The notes below the pieces were generated by a model that saw only the letters and a program-made list of their open reading frames with translations, made no database searches and had not been told where the DNA came from. From Salticus scenicus (taxonomy: Eukaryota > Arthropoda > Arachnida > Araneae > Salticidae): 64,000 nucleotides of DNA. Positions 36,597 to 49,385 of the stretch are shown here, piece by piece. Position 1 is the first letter of the stretch. The number at the start of each line of letters is the position of its first letter. Location of the stretch: assembly GCA_963930645.1 (NCBI GenBank), contig OZ005650.1, positions 62,438,718 through 62,502,717 of the forward strand. Reading direction: 5' to 3'. Position numbers and translations under genes: made by a program.

Positions 36597-38090
36597 TGAC
36601 AGACGAGAAGTGCCGGGTTCAATCCCAGGTCATGCTACTCAGCTTAGTTGTTTGGGATTTTCCATAGTTTTCTTCGAAACTCACATTGTTGAATCCTGAA
36701 CTAATAACTTATCTTGGAATTCGAATAACTCAGAAGAAAATAGATACTTTATACCTGACTAAAAAATTTAACTCTCATAATCTATTTTATTCTCATATTA
36801 TCTTTTTTATCTTTAACTCTATTCAACATAAATTGACGCATTACTAAAATAACTCAAAAAGAAGAATACGCCAAAAAATAATGAAGCTAATAACACAGCA
36901 ACTTTATTCTAAACTAATATTATATTTTTTTTTCCCTTTTTAAACCAGCACGAAAACTGATACAATAAAAAATAAGATCTAGCTGTTGCCAGATTACTAA
37001 AACATATCTAAAAGTTTATATCAGTCATTAAAGTCACATAAAGATTGACTAGGACACAATGAAGGCACTATGTTTTGGCCTAGGACCCTCGTGTAATCAA
37101 TCGGCCTTTTCACCTGCACTATCAATTTCTCAGATTTTCAAGCTTGTGGGTTTAAAATTCTTATATTGTTTTTAAAAAAAACTTAGAAAAAGAAAACATT
37201 TATAAAAGTAGAAATTTATAAGAAATAATTGCCATTAATCCAAACTATCCAAAATAATTATTAAAAAAAGGGGGGAAGAAAATTAAAAAATGTAACAAAA
37301 TATAATTTAAGCATTTTTTTTTTTTAATATAACTTAATTATTTGAAACTTTAATTACTTTTACTTTTAACTCAAACAAATCCATGTCGAATTCGTTGGCT
37401 TAGCAATTCAGAATTTTCTGTTGTTTTCTCCTAAATTTGCTGAAAAATGGACTTGGATCCCCTAAAGACACACACGCCGGACTTTGTCCCAGGCCTAGGA
37501 ACTTCGATACATAAACCAGCATCTGTGACGCTGAGGTAGTCAAAACTTCTTTACACCCATTCAATATTTAAAAAAAAAAAAATTGTTCCAAGTAAAACAT
37601 AATTAGCATGAAAAATAAATAAATGAATATCTTGCAAATATCTTAATTATTTTCTAAGGATAATTTTTTTTAATCCTAATTAATTTATTACACCTAATAT
37701 ATTTTATATATTTGTCAGGTTTTTAGTTCATATACCTAAAAATCTTACATTATGAAAGAGTAAAAGTCTTCATTGAAATATTGAAAAGAATTTCTTGAAG
37801 TAATTTTTTTCATCCCTTGAGGCGCCACCAGTGGCCAAAAGGTTCTGCTCTCGAAACTTGCAAAAGAAAAGTGCCTGGTTCGAAACCAGGTCACGCTTGT
37901 CCGCCTAGCTGTACCAAGTTATTCGTGATTTTCTCCAAAATTCCCTTAAATACGGGCGAGAATTTCTCAGGAAGTCCCCAAGAAAGGGACTCCACCTAGG
38001 CGTAAAACGCACGTGTAGTCAATCCGTCTTAACACCTACTTCATCGGACCATCAATTTCACAGGTTTTCCTTTCATGAATTTAAAATTTT
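36597..38090 (+). repeat. Cluster of tRNA-derived SINE copies
   Basis: A copy at 36597-36690 has box B-like GGTTCAATCC (36616). A fuller copy at about 37815-38085 has GGTTCGAAACC (37877-37887). It also has 'GTACCAAGTTATTCGTGATTTTCTCC', 'AAATACGGGC' and the tail 'GTAGTCAATCCGTCTTAACACC'. Tail-only fragments lie at about 37050-37140 and 37405-37510. The tRNA-like head with box A/B points to RNA polymerase III origin. The intervening DNA is AT-rich. Confidence 0.7.
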
Positions 38091-38111
38091 TGAACTATAA
38101 AAGAAAAGTAT

Positions 38112-38144
<33 letters not shown>

Positions 38145-38146
<2 letters not shown>

Positions 38147-38445
38147 TGGTTCTCATAATTATAAGGACACCCGTTTTTCTATATTAACTAAACACTGAAC
38201 ACTATTATTTAAACAAATATATTTTTTATTGATTTGAATTTCATTAATAGACTATATTTAAAAAGTTTTATCGTTTTTCTATCTTAAAAAAAAATTTAAA
38301 TATGGTCAAAAAGATGATTTTTCAGGTGTTCACAATTATAAGGAAAGCTCGAATCTTAGTAATTTATTTTCAGTTATTCTTTAAATTAAAATTTTATGGG
38401 GTCTCTTTTTAGGGTGAAACAGTCAGACATTCTCTCTGGTATATA
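38145..38445. mobile_element. Tc1-like terminal fragment
   Basis: TACACTGGTTCTCATAATTA at the end of a TA microsatellite (38117-38143) resembles a Tc1 terminus. An 'ACAATTATAAGGA' motif recurs inside (38332). No transposase frame and no second end found. Confidence 0.5.
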
Positions 38446-38847
38446 TATACATACATTTTTTTTTTTTTTTAATTCAGTTTCAACACCATTTCATACAGCA
38501 TAGATGATATTCTAAATGCATTTAAACTATTCAAAATTGCTTTCCACTTGCATGCACTTTTCTAATATAATAAGTTAAGGTTTTTTCAACTTTTAGGCCA
38601 CGGAAGAAGCAATAATACAGAAGTTTGTTTCTTCAAACTATTTCCTGTTGCTCTAGCAGTAGAGCAAAAATGTAAGTCTTGTTGAAAAAAATATTATTAC
38701 CCCCCAAAATCTAACAAAAATCTGAGAATTCCACGTTTAAAATTTGCGGATATTCTCTTGATGTTCATTATAATAGAAAAAATTACTAAATTCATTCTGC
38801 CTTCAGTAGAAAGAGAACCATAGATCCACCTTTAAAATGCCAAGACA

Positions 38848-40166
38848 ATGCAAAAAACCCTGGAATTTCAAACCAAGGGGAAAAACGCGGGAGTTTTGGG
38901 GAAAAAACTGGGAAATTTTGGAACTTTGGGAATTTTACGGGGAAGAAACAAATTAGAAATCTCTAAAGCAAATAATATGTTGTTTACTTAATATAAAAGG
39001 CAATTTTAAAGACTTTGATATACTGATTAGCTTATAACATACTTTTAATTTATCATTTTATTTGCAATTTATTAGAACTGCAGCCAAAGCAGGAGGGGAA
39101 ATGCAATGTACCGAAATTGATCCCGATTTCATATCTTACGTACCTCCCTGTTACTAGTGTCGCCATCTGTTGACAGCTACATAAGCTATTAAAAACATTG
39201 ACAGTCATTTGAAACAGTGCTGCGAAATTGAGGGAAATTTTTATTCTATATCCACCACTAAATTTTAATCGTGATGATTGTCTAATGATTTCCCTCGCAG
39301 CATTGATTATAAGCAATATTCATAATTCTAAATGAATAAAATAGCTAAATATTTCAAATGCATTTCAGATACGATAGATTAGCCTTTCATATATAAACAA
39401 ATCATACTTTATATATCTGAAAAGATATTCCAATATAAAACCCTTTTTTACTAGATATATGGTGATATTTATATAACTAAATATAATTACAAAATATATA
39501 AGCTTAAAAGATAATGGTATGATTAAAAAAATAATAATTCTTTGAACATGTTACTTTTCTTAGGCTTGTTGATTGGCAAAAATTAGACTTAGGATTGTTA
39601 TAAGCATTTTTCTCCACAGACACCTCTTACATATAGTTTTTAATTCCACAAGATAACATTATTTCATAAGCCTAAAATTCAATTAATTTCACTACATTAT
39701 TCTAGATAAAATAGCATTTATCAGCTACTTTTGTACTCAGTAAAAACAATTGTTTTTTTCCTTTAAGCACTACAAATTTTAATATTATAATTGTTATTAA
39801 TATAAAGTATTATATAAAAAAATAAAATTATAGACTTTCCATTTGTGATTCAGTTAGTAAAACTGCTAAGTATTAAAAAGTTGGTAAAAATGCTAATATT
39901 AATGAATATAGTGACAGAAACTTACCGTTAGTGTTAGCGAAGAATTAATTATTTTCTTCGTTTACGGAATGAACATGAACATCGAAGATGATAGAATTAG
40001 CGGGAAAGGAAAAGGGAAATGAAATCTACGCAGAAGTTAAAGTTGAAATTAATTTAAGGATCGGAGGCTGTTTATACACAAAAATATTTAATAAATACAA
40101 AAATTATAAAAATATTCATAATTTAAAATTCCCAGTTTTGGGGAATTTTCAAAATTTCCAATTTTG
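38848..40166. mobile_element. Truncated copy of the 42725-46910 hAT-like element
   Basis: Starts 'ATGCAAAAAACCCTGG' and shares with 42725-46910 the 'GGGAAAAAAC..GGGA' ends, the 'TCTCTAAAG.AAATAATA' block, and a 'GAAACTTACCGTTAGTGTTAGC' region near the right end. The left tip is missing and the right end is cut by a SINE. A separate unit of about 300 bases (39087-39385) is inserted in it. Confidence 0.68.
39087..39385. repeat. 300-base repeat, inverted copy at 41005-41320
   Basis: The sequence from 'GCAGGAGGGGAAATGCAATG' to 'CATTTCAGATACGATAG' is closely matched in inverse at 41005-41320. The frame at 39053-39316 comes from it and has no recognisable product. The family is unassigned. Confidence 0.7.
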
Positions 40167-40575
40167 TCTTAAATACGATCCCAGGTTGCGCTCGTCGAGT
40201 TAGCCGTTCGGGGTTTTCCGTAATTTTATCCGAAACTTGCGTAAATACGGGCTAGGACCCCTTAGAAAGACCTCTACGGAAGGCACTCCCCCCTCAAGTC
40301 TAGGACCCTAGAGTAGTCAATCGACCTTATTCCCAAACACCAACACCAACTCCTACGCCCATGGCTGACAGATAAGTTTATAAATGGATAGTGCAGGGTT
40401 CAAATCCATGTTACAATTGTTGCTCTAGCCGTTCGGAGTTTTCCGTGTGGTTTTCTCTAAATTTGCTCAAGAGCGGATTAGAAAGATCCCCTCAGAAAGA
40501 TCCCCCACGCTGACACAGGTCAAGCCAAGTGCCCTGGAGTCGTTAATTGGCTTTAAAGCTTACACGACACCATTT
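40160..40575 (+). repeat. Two tandem tRNA-SINE copies
   Basis: The first (40165-40345) begins at the box B-like 'GATCCCAGGTTGCGCTCGTC' and continues with 'CCGTTCGGGGTTTTCCGT' and 'GTAGTCAATCGACC'. The second (40355-40575) has the head with GGTTCAAATCC (40397) and the same body. The first interrupts the hAT copy to its left. Confidence 0.7.
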
Positions 40576-40619
40576 ATTAATTTAAAATTTTTTGCTATAA
40601 ATAAGACCTAATTAGCATG

Positions 40620-40642
40620 AAAAAAAAATATCTATCTATCTA

Positions 40643-40685
<43 letters not shown>

Positions 40686-41004
40686 TGTAAAGGTCTCGGT
40701 TATTTTGTAAGATTTTTTTTTCTTTTTAAATCCTAATAAATTTCTTGCATGTAATATGTTTTATGCATTTCTCAGGCTTTTAATTCATGCATTTGAAAAT
40801 CTTAATAAAAATTTTCGCTAAAATAAAAATTTTCGCTAAAAATAATAATATTCGGAGGCATTTATAAATGCAAAAATGTTAAGAAATTAACTAAAACATC
40901 TAAAATTATATTCTTAAAAAATGAAAAGGAAAGAAACAAAATAAAATAAAATTATTTCGGAAATCATAGATACATATTTTCCTATTTCAGATAAATGAGA
41001 AAAC
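40620..41004. repeat. Microsatellite and AT-rich spacer
   Basis: Compound CTAT/CT/TA microsatellite at 40630-40685, then AT-rich sequence with nothing recognised. Confidence 0.6.
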
Positions 41005-41320
41005 GTGAAATAAATCTATCGTATCTGAAATGCATTTGAAATATTTAGCTATTTTATTCATTTAGAATTATGAATATTGCTTAAAATCAATGCTGCCAGA
41101 CTAAGGGAAATCATTAGACAATCATCACGATTAAAATTTAGTGGTGGATATTGAATAAAAAAATTCCCTCAATTTCGCAGCACTGTTTCAAATAACTGCC
41201 AATGTTTTTAACAGCTTATGTAGCTGTAAATAGATGGCGACACTAGCAACAGGGAGGCAAGTAAGATATGAAATCGGGATCAAATTCGGTACATTCCATT
41301 TCCCCTCCTCCTTTAACCTT
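41005..41320. repeat. Inverted copy of the 300-base repeat at 39087-39385
   Basis: Near-complete match in reverse orientation, including 'ATTAGACAATCATCACGATT' and 'GATGGCGACACTAG'. Confidence 0.7.
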
Positions 41321-43686
41321 CATGCTATGTTGTAATCATTGAGCAGATATACTAGTAGAGGGAGAATCCCTATTCTTTTCTATGGAAGAAAACGTGTCCA
41401 ACATGTATCAAGTGATATTTCGTTGGGGTAACTTTTTTCGCTACTTATCGCTTTCTTGGCAATAGTTTGTTTCCCATAAAAAAACATTTTTTAGGTCGTA
41501 AATACCAAAGAATATTTACCTCATTAGATATTCTTTGACAAATAGTATATTATACTAGCTGGCTTTGCCCGCTTCGTTGGTCATTATATTGAAATGATTT
41601 TTCAAAATACAAAAAAAAAAAAAAAAAAAAAAAAAATCATTGAAATCAGTCAAATCTAAGTTAAAGTTCTTGCTACCTTCGGTAGCGATTTTCCCCACAC
41701 GCCACACTTTGAGTCTGGAGAAACAATGCCTTCGGTATCGCCTTGCCTACATTTTACTCCCTTTTCCTCGCGGGTAAAATGGGAAGATTTGAAAAATCAC
41801 ATCAAAGTGCATATTAAGACAAAATCATTTTGTAGTGTGTGTTGAATACGTATAAGCAGTCCACGCATCAAAAATTGCCATTAAAATTGATAATTTTGAA
41901 CAAAGTTACGTGTGGAAACATGTTTTTTACCCATCAACCCTCAAAAGAGGGGGGGTTGATAACACGGAATTTCAAAAATAATCCCTTTATAGTTTGTGTG
42001 TGTTGAGTACGCATAACTAATTGACCTATCAAAAGATCGCTTTCCTAAGATAATTTGGAGCAGAGTTACTTTTTAAAACGTATTTTTGCCCCCCCCCCGC
42101 CTTTTAAGGGAGGAAAGAGGAAATTTCACGAAATCCCTTTATAATGCGTGTTGGGAGAGCATAACCAGCCCACGCATAAAAAATCGCCTAAGATAGTTCA
42201 GAGCAGAGTTGCGCATGGAAAAATTATTTTCTCCACCCCACCCCCGAGGGGGATATGGTAGAATCTTACAAATTCCCTTTGCAGTATGTCTTGAGTACGC
42301 ATAATCAATCTACAGATAAAAAAATCGCTATCCTGAGATAATTTGGAATACAGTAACTTTTATAAGCGTGTTTTTGCCCCCCTCCTCGCCCTTAAGGAGA
42401 GGGAGAAGTTTCGTAAAATCCGTTTATAGTGCGTGTTGGGAACGCATAAACAGCTCACACATAAAATTTAATCTTACCGAGATAATTTGAAGCAAAGTTA
42501 TGCTTGGAAACGTGTTTATTCCCCCCTCCCTGCCCTTAAGTGGGGGAGAGAGAAAATTCGTAAAATCCCTTTATAGTGCGTGTTGGGAACGCATAAACAA
42601 CTTACACATAAAATGTAATCTTACTGAGATAATTTGAAGCAAAGTTAAGCTTGGAAAAGTGTTTATCCCCCCCCCCTGCCCTTAAAGGGGAGGAGGGAGA
42701 AATTTCGTAAAATCCCTTTATAGTTAGAGATGCAAAAAACCAGGGAATGTAAAACCAAGGGAAAAAACCCGGGAGCTTTGGGGGAAAAACTGGGAACTTT
42801 GGGAATTTTGCAGGGAAAAAACAAATTAGAAATCTCTAAAGAAAATAATAAGTTGTTTACTTAATATAAATGGCAATTTTAAAGACTTTGATAAACTGAT
42901 AAGCTTATAACATTATTTTAATTTATAATTTTATTTTCAATTTATCAGAACTGTAGCCAAATCATAATTTGAAAAGAAACTTAAGCTTTCTTTATTAAAT
43001 TAGCACTTAAGATAAATGTATCGGTACAATGTTGGATGCAATTTCCATATTATACAAGCTGAAGAATGGGCTCTTCCCACCTGACATCAGAGGTCACATG
43101 ATAGAGGAAAAACAAATAGCAGACGAAGTCTTCTTTATCTATAGCGATTGCTGAAATAACATACTTTCTATTCTTAATTTTGATCAATCGTATTTAATCT
43201 GTGTTATTTTTTTATACATCATCATTTTTAATCCATTTTATATCATTATTCATCATCTTTTGTTTGCTGTATACATTTGCAATCATCATTTAGTTTATAT
43301 TTGTTATTGATGCTTATGCAGAACATGTTAAATACTCTGATTTTTGGTACTTAAATCATTGACAGTGCAACATCGTACGGTGTAAAGCCAGTTAGACCAG
43401 TAACTAAGTTAATTAATTTGTTGTATAACTTTTATGCAATTAAATTTAATTGAAAACATTTTAAAATTTCAAATTATAATCCGTAAACATTCCACAAATA
43501 CAAGCTATTATTTATTGCTAGATCAGTTAATGTAACAATTACACTAGAACATACAAAAATCGATTCTTACAGTTGAAAATAAACAAACACATAAAGTGTT
43601 TTTAAAAAATTATTAAATTTACAAATACAATTATTCTACTGTTTACAAATGCACAATATTACTTTTAATTTATTTTATATTAAATA

Positions 43687-45833
43687 CTAGCAGGCTACGC
43701 CCGCTTCGCTGGTCACTATTTTTAAATGAATCATTATAATTAATCAATTCTCAAAATTGCATTAATTTTTATCGTGAAAAAAAAAAAAATAATAATAAGA
43801 AAAAAAACTCTGATCGGGAAAAATGTCGCACGGGGGTCCCCACTGTCTTCGGCAGCGTAGACCTGTACGCGATGCGCACGCGCGAATGCATATATATGAG
43901 CGCTGCGCGCACGTATTCCTTCACTACAATTATGATTTCTCAAAATTCCATGTTATTACTCATAACTTTTATTCTTAAGAAAAGGAATTAAAAAAAAAAA
44001 TCATCTCTAATCGGGTAAAGACTCACACCGGGTCCCCTCTGCCTTCATCTCACAAATTCATATATACGCTCGCTGCGCGCGCGTATTCTTTCACCACCCT
44101 TACTGTTCCTCCTTAATTTTACACTTTCGAAAATATCCCCATTCGACTTGCAGGCCTCTAAAACCTATCTGCTCCAATTTTGAACGGCCTAACTGTATTC
44201 CTATTTGTTTTTGCCCATAGCCCCCCCCTTACCGCCCCTCCTAATAATTTTACAAATTCGAAAATATCCGCAATTGATTTGTAAGTATCAAAAACCTGTA
44301 TAAACCAATTTTGAACGATCTAACACTATTTTTATTTTTTTGCCCCCCCCTTCTCCCCTCCTCCTTCTCGCCCCTCCTAATAACTTTACACTTTCGAAAA
44401 TATCCCCATTCGACTTGCAGGCCTCTAAAACCTATCTGTACCAATTTTGAACGGCCTAACTGTATTTCTATTTGTTTTTGCCCATAGCCCCCCCCCCCTT
44501 ACCGCCCCTCCTAATAATTTTACAAATTCAAAAATATCCGCAATCGAAAGTATCGAAAACCTCTATGTACCAATTTTGAACGATCTGACACTATTTTTAT
44601 TTTATTGCCCCCCCTCCCCCCTTCTTGCCCCTCCTAATAACTTTACTCCATTTTCGATAATGTAAAATTACTTTAAAATGTGTATCAACTCAACAAAGCC
44701 TTCAAATGATGTATTACTTATGAAATTTTTTTAATTAATAACTGAGATATAAAAGAAAACTGATTCAGGACACCTCAAAACGTGTAAATCTGGTGAAAAC
44801 TTTCGATAATTTAAAAGAACTTTAAAATATCTTTCGAATGATGTATTAAAAATAATTTAATTAGAATTTGAAATATCGAAATTTTAAAATATCTGGCGGT
44901 AGAAATTTCTGTAATCTACTGTTCAATTCCAAATCAACAAAGCTTTCAAATAATGTGTTACTTATGAAATTATTTTAATTAGTAGCTGAGATACAAAAGA
45001 AAACCTAATCAGGACAATCCCAAAACCTATATATACCACGGTAGTCGGGTAATGGATGTAAAAAGAAAAAGAAAAATTATTTTTTAGTTCCTTCAAATGT
45101 ATTTTGTTGCTATGAAAACTCCTATCGTCTATTGAAAGATAGATTACGTGTTGGAATAAAATTTAATTTGCAATCCGCGTTTGTAATGATCGATAGATGG
45201 CGCTCTCTGAACTGCAGTTGTTAGTAAATATAATAGCCACGTGTATTCATTATTGTTCTTTCTCCGCCATATTACATCATGGAAAATCGATTGCATAATA
45301 TGATGATATGCAGTGGTGTGATAATTTCCCCTTAGCCCACCAGAGGGCGAGCATTTCATTACAATCGCGGATTAAAATGTAACTGCTTTGTTTATTAATG
45401 GAAATTGATGAAATTTTAACTGCAGGTTGGTTTTGTGCTGAATAGGTTGTATATTAAGTGTTGTGTACGAAAAAGAAAATTTGAAGCACTTTGAAATTAG
45501 CAATTTTTAACCCCAGTTAAAGATCATGTGACATTAATGACTTTCACATGTTTTGTTTCCGTTAGAGACAGCCGTTAAAATCGTCTGCTGAATGCTGATA
45601 TGATGCAATGGCGGTGAATTCTCAGTCATTGAGATCGTTTTTAGATTAGACACGAGTGGACATTTTAATTAATATCTCCAAAACTAATTAAGTTACAACT
45701 TTCATTTTTGCGGCGTTGTCTTTCTCGGGTCGTAAACATTAACCGTGCCGAATTTGGTCCCGCTCGGTGAAACGGCCTAGGATTCTATAGCGGACAGACA
45801 CACACACAGACTCTGCTCTTTTATATATATAGA
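43687..45833 (-). mobile_element. Family 2 Helitron (A|TC...CTAG|T), 2.1 kb
   Basis: On the minus strand: TCTATATATATAAAAGAGC after A (45833), GTGTGTCTGTCC tract, and 3' end CAGCGAAGCGGGCGTAGCCTGCTAG (43687) before T. It contains a 267-base direct repeat (near 44128 and 44395) and units shared with 6578-8042 ('CAGGACACCTCAAAACGTG'). It also holds a MITE-like inverted repeat at 45169-45376. It sits inside the hAT element 42725-46910. Confidence 0.8.
45169..45376. repeat. Inverted-repeat element carried by the Helitron
   Basis: The ends AATCCGCGTTTGTAATGATCG and its inverse near 45360-45376 (ATTACAATCGCGGATT) form a 208-base unit. The frame at 45144-45359 is part of it and not a gene. Confidence 0.6.
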
Positions 45834-48402
45834 TTAACATTTTTGTTCTTAAGAACAATATTTAATTGAATTCGATTATTCGTTTTCCTCTATCACATGA
45901 TTGAGCAGACGAAACTGGGAAGAGTCCATTAAGGAAAGCAATGTACATAATCCTGTAATAGTTTGAGAAGAGAAATAATTGAGGTTTGAAAACTTTAAAA
46001 ATTTCTATTTTTAAAGAATTATTTAGAATAATGAAGTGGTTTTTAAAAAGAAGGGATGACACTTTATGCAATTACTACAGTGGTATAGTTTCTTTTACAA
46101 GTTATTTTCATAAATATTTCTAATTAGAGTTTGTAAAAAATTGATGTTAAATTTCCTACAATGAAATTTTTTTTATGAAAATTTATACACATATTGTTTT
46201 CCTGATTTTTATGCATAAAAGAAAAAAAAAAAAAGTTTCTGCATTTCTAACACAACAAGTGGGGGAAAATTTCGAATTACTTATATATTTCCCTAAAACA
46301 GATTAAATTTAAGAATTCTTCGTATTATTATTATTTGTAATTGAAAAAAAAAAAAAAAAAAAAAAAAAAAAGAAGAATAGAAACAATTAAAAAATTATCA
46401 GGTAACAAACTAATTTCTTAAATACTTCATTTGAGTTTAATGAAGTATAAATTTAGTTGGGTTTGTTTCCTAAAATCTTAAGTCCAATTCTCTAATTGTT
46501 TCATAGTACATTCGTAAACGAATTATGAATAAAAAATATTAAATGTTATTGATTCTCATTAATAATGGAAAGGATATCTTAACTTAAGAACATAGCAAAA
46601 TAATATTAATGAATAATGACAGAAACTTACTGTTAGTGTTAGCACCATATTAATTATAATTAATTACTTTCTTCGTTTTCGGAATAAACATCGAAGATGC
46701 TCGAATTAGCGAGAAAGGGAAACGAAAAGGAAATCTATGCAGGAATTAAAGTTGAAGTTAATTTAAAGGTCGGAGGTAAAATAATTAACAAAAGTTATAA
46801 AAATATTCATAATTTCAGAATTCCCAGTTTTGGGAAAATTTCAAAATTCCCAAATTTGCCTTAAATTCCCGGGGGAAAAAACCGGGTGTTTTGAAAGCCT
46901 TCCATCTCTATTTATAGTGCGTGTTGGGAACGCATAAACAACCCACACATAAAATTTAATCTTACTGAAATAATTTGAAGCAAAGTTATGCTTCAAAACG
47001 TGTTTATTCCCCCCCCTACCCCCAAGGGGGAAAAGGGGGGCTTTCGGGAAATCCCTTTACAATGCGTGTTGGACAAACGTAAATAAGCCACACACTAAAA
47101 TTTGTGACCTTAGCTCCTATAGATTTTCACGGACGAATTTAGCGCTAAGAGAAGGGGGTCGAATATGCCCCCTCGTAACTCCCCCCAATAGCAAAAATCG
47201 GAAAAAATCAAAAGTAAGGTTTTGGAAATATCACCAAGAAGACTCTTGGCGATTTTCTATACATTTGGGCTATTATTGGTAGAGTTTTACTCGAAAACCC
47301 GTATTTTGCTAAATTTGCCTCCGAAAATAGCTTTTACCCCCCCCCCTTAAAAATCCAAAACCCAAATCGCAGAAAATGCTTTTTTTGCTCTCAAATCTAG
47401 TCTCTCTCTTTGCAATTTCTTCACCATGAAGTTATTTGGAGCCGAATTATGCTTATAAGGGGGGTTTTGCCTTCTGCCCCCCAGGGGCAGCGGGGGATAT
47501 TTCGCAAAATCCCGCCTTATTGGGCGTCAGGGTCCTAAAACCAACGTGCTCACCAAAATTTGCGAGTCTATCTCCCATAGAATCGCCATGGCTGTGTTGA
47601 GTCAGTGAATCAGTGATTTTACTCTTTTATTCCCCACCCCCAAAGAGGTAAAGGGGGGAGTTTCACAAAATCCCGTTACAATGGGTGTTGAACACATGTA
47701 AATAAGCCACACACTAAAATTTGTGACTTCAGCTCCGATAGATTTTCACGGACGAATTTAGCGCTAAAAGGGGGGGTCAAATTTGCCCCCTCGTAACTCC
47801 CCCCCAAAATCGAAAAAATCAAAAACGAGTTTTTGCAAATACCTTCAATAAGACATTTTTTTTATCTTTGAGCTATTACTGCTAGAATTTTACTCGAAAA
47901 TCCATACATTGCTAAATTTCCCGCCGAAAATCATTTTTACCCCCTCTCCCCTTTAAAAATCCAAAATCGCAGAAAATGATTTTTTTTTTTAACTTTAGTC
48001 TCCCCATCTGCAATTTTTTCATCGTGAAGTAATTTGGAGCCGAGTTATACTTATAATAGTGTTTTTGCCTTCTGCACCTTTGAAAATCATTTTCACCCCT
48101 TCCCCCCTTAAAAATCCAAAGTTCCAAAATCGCAGAAAATGATTTTTTCGTATTTAAGTCTAGTCTCCCCATCTGCAATTTCTTCACCGTGAAGTAATTT
48201 GGAGCCGAGTTATACTTATAAATGTGCTTTTGCCTTATGCCTCCTTGGGGTGAATGGGGGAGGAGGTGTATTTCGCAAAATCCCGTCTTAGTGAGGCGTC
48301 AGGGTCCTAAAATCAACCTGCTCACCAAAAATTGTGACTATCTCCCATAGGATCGCCCCAGACGTGTTGAGTCAGTGAGTTTACTCTTTTATATAAGAAG
48401 AG

Positions 48403-49169
48403 TTATGCATTTATTATTTTTAATTATTATTTCTTTTTCCAATGAAAATTCTGCTAAGCGATTTTTATACAAAAAAATTACAATTTTGAAAAAAGATTAA
48501 AAAGAGAAAAAAAAAAAAATCTTTTGAATAAAATACAGAAATAAAAACATTTGAAATATATAGTATGTTGTGGTCATCACAAAACATTCTTCAATGTTAT
48601 CTTATACAAATACGCACAATGTAAATTAGATATTAACTAAAATAATTTTTTATTAAAATTTCTTTTCATGATGAATGCAAATGATTTTCATTGCAAAGAT
48701 ATATAATAATGGTTAAAGAAAGTTTATTTTGTATCCTATAGATCACATTCATATTTTAAAAACTGCATTTTTCTCCCTAAGTTTTTTATTTGTTTATTAA
48801 GAAACGAAGAAAAACTCTGATATATATATATATATTAATTATTCTAGATTTATGGTACAACCATTAGTTTTAAAGGTATTGACGGGTTCTTTTCAGAAAC
48901 ACTATTATTAAAAATTTACATAGACACCCCCCCCACCCCTCCAGTGAAAAGCGATACATCTACAACCTTTTTTTTTCCCCCCCATAATTGATTATTACTA
49001 TTTTAAACAATTTCTTTTAATTCACAAAGATTCGTTAAAAAATAATTCTCACTGCGCGCATTTATGCTAAGTTTCGTTTTTATGTTGAAGCAAATAAATA
49101 AATACAATAAAATAAATCTGTACAGGATGACAGCGCTACCTATTGGGCGTTTGGTGTTTTAGAAGTAAG
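48403..49169 (-). mobile_element. Family 1 Helitron-like 3' part and AT-rich flank
   Basis: Minus-strand 3' end TTGTGATGACCACAACATACTAT at about 48560-48583, then the core ('GGTATTGACGGGTTC', C-runs at 48927-48939) up to the SINE. The terminal CTAG is mutated to CTAT. Confidence 0.6.
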
Positions 49170-49385
49170 GCTGATCGACTACCCTAGGATTCTAGGCATA
49201 AGATGGAGTGCCTTCCGGGGGGGGGTGGAGTCTAAGTGGTCCTAGTCCGTATTTATGCAAGTTTCGGAGAAAAACACGGAAAACTCCAAACGATTAGGTC
49301 AACTAGCGCGAGCTAGGATCGAACCCGGCACCTTACGTCTACCAGCTTTGAGCCCAGAACCGATCGGCCGCTGGTGGGTCATTTT
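49170..49385 (-). repeat. tRNA-derived SINE, full head and body
   Basis: On the minus strand: a tRNA-like head with GGTTCTGGGCTCAAAGCTGG and box B GGGTTCGATCC (plus-strand 49316-49326), then 'CGTTTGGAGTTTTCCGTG', 'AAATACGGACTAGGACC' and 'CTAGGGTAGTCGATC'. It is the most complete copy of the family in the window. Confidence 0.75.

Larger units (their letters stand above)
42725..46910. mobile_element. hAT-like transposon with TTTATAGT target duplication
   Basis: TTTATAGT occurs at 42717-42724 and 46911-46918, directly outside inverted ends TAGAGATG...CATCTCTA. Subterminal G/A-rich 'GGGAAAAAAC' motifs occur at both ends. No transposase. It is split by the Helitron at 43687-45833; without that it is about 2.0 kb. 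A second, truncated copy lies at 38848-40166. Confidence 0.8.
41555..48402 (-). mobile_element. Long family 2 Helitron-like element with nested insertions
   Basis: On the minus strand it ends ...GCGGGCAAAGCCAGCTAG (41555) before T and begins near 48402 with TCTTCTTATATAAAAGAG. The interior is tandem units with 'CCCTTTATAGTGCGTGTTGGGAACGCATAA' and C-runs, spaced 140-190 bases. From about 47090 there are two larger units ('ACACTAAAATTTGTGAC', 'GCTAAATTT'). Removing the hAT insertion at 42725-46910 leaves about 2.7 kb. Repeats only, no gene. The 5' base context is uncertain. Confidence 0.6.

Noticed and set aside
37877..37887. Possible tRNA gene (GGTTCGAAACC box B)
   Set aside because: The head does not fold into a clear cloverleaf and is joined to a body shared with other copies; it is a SINE.
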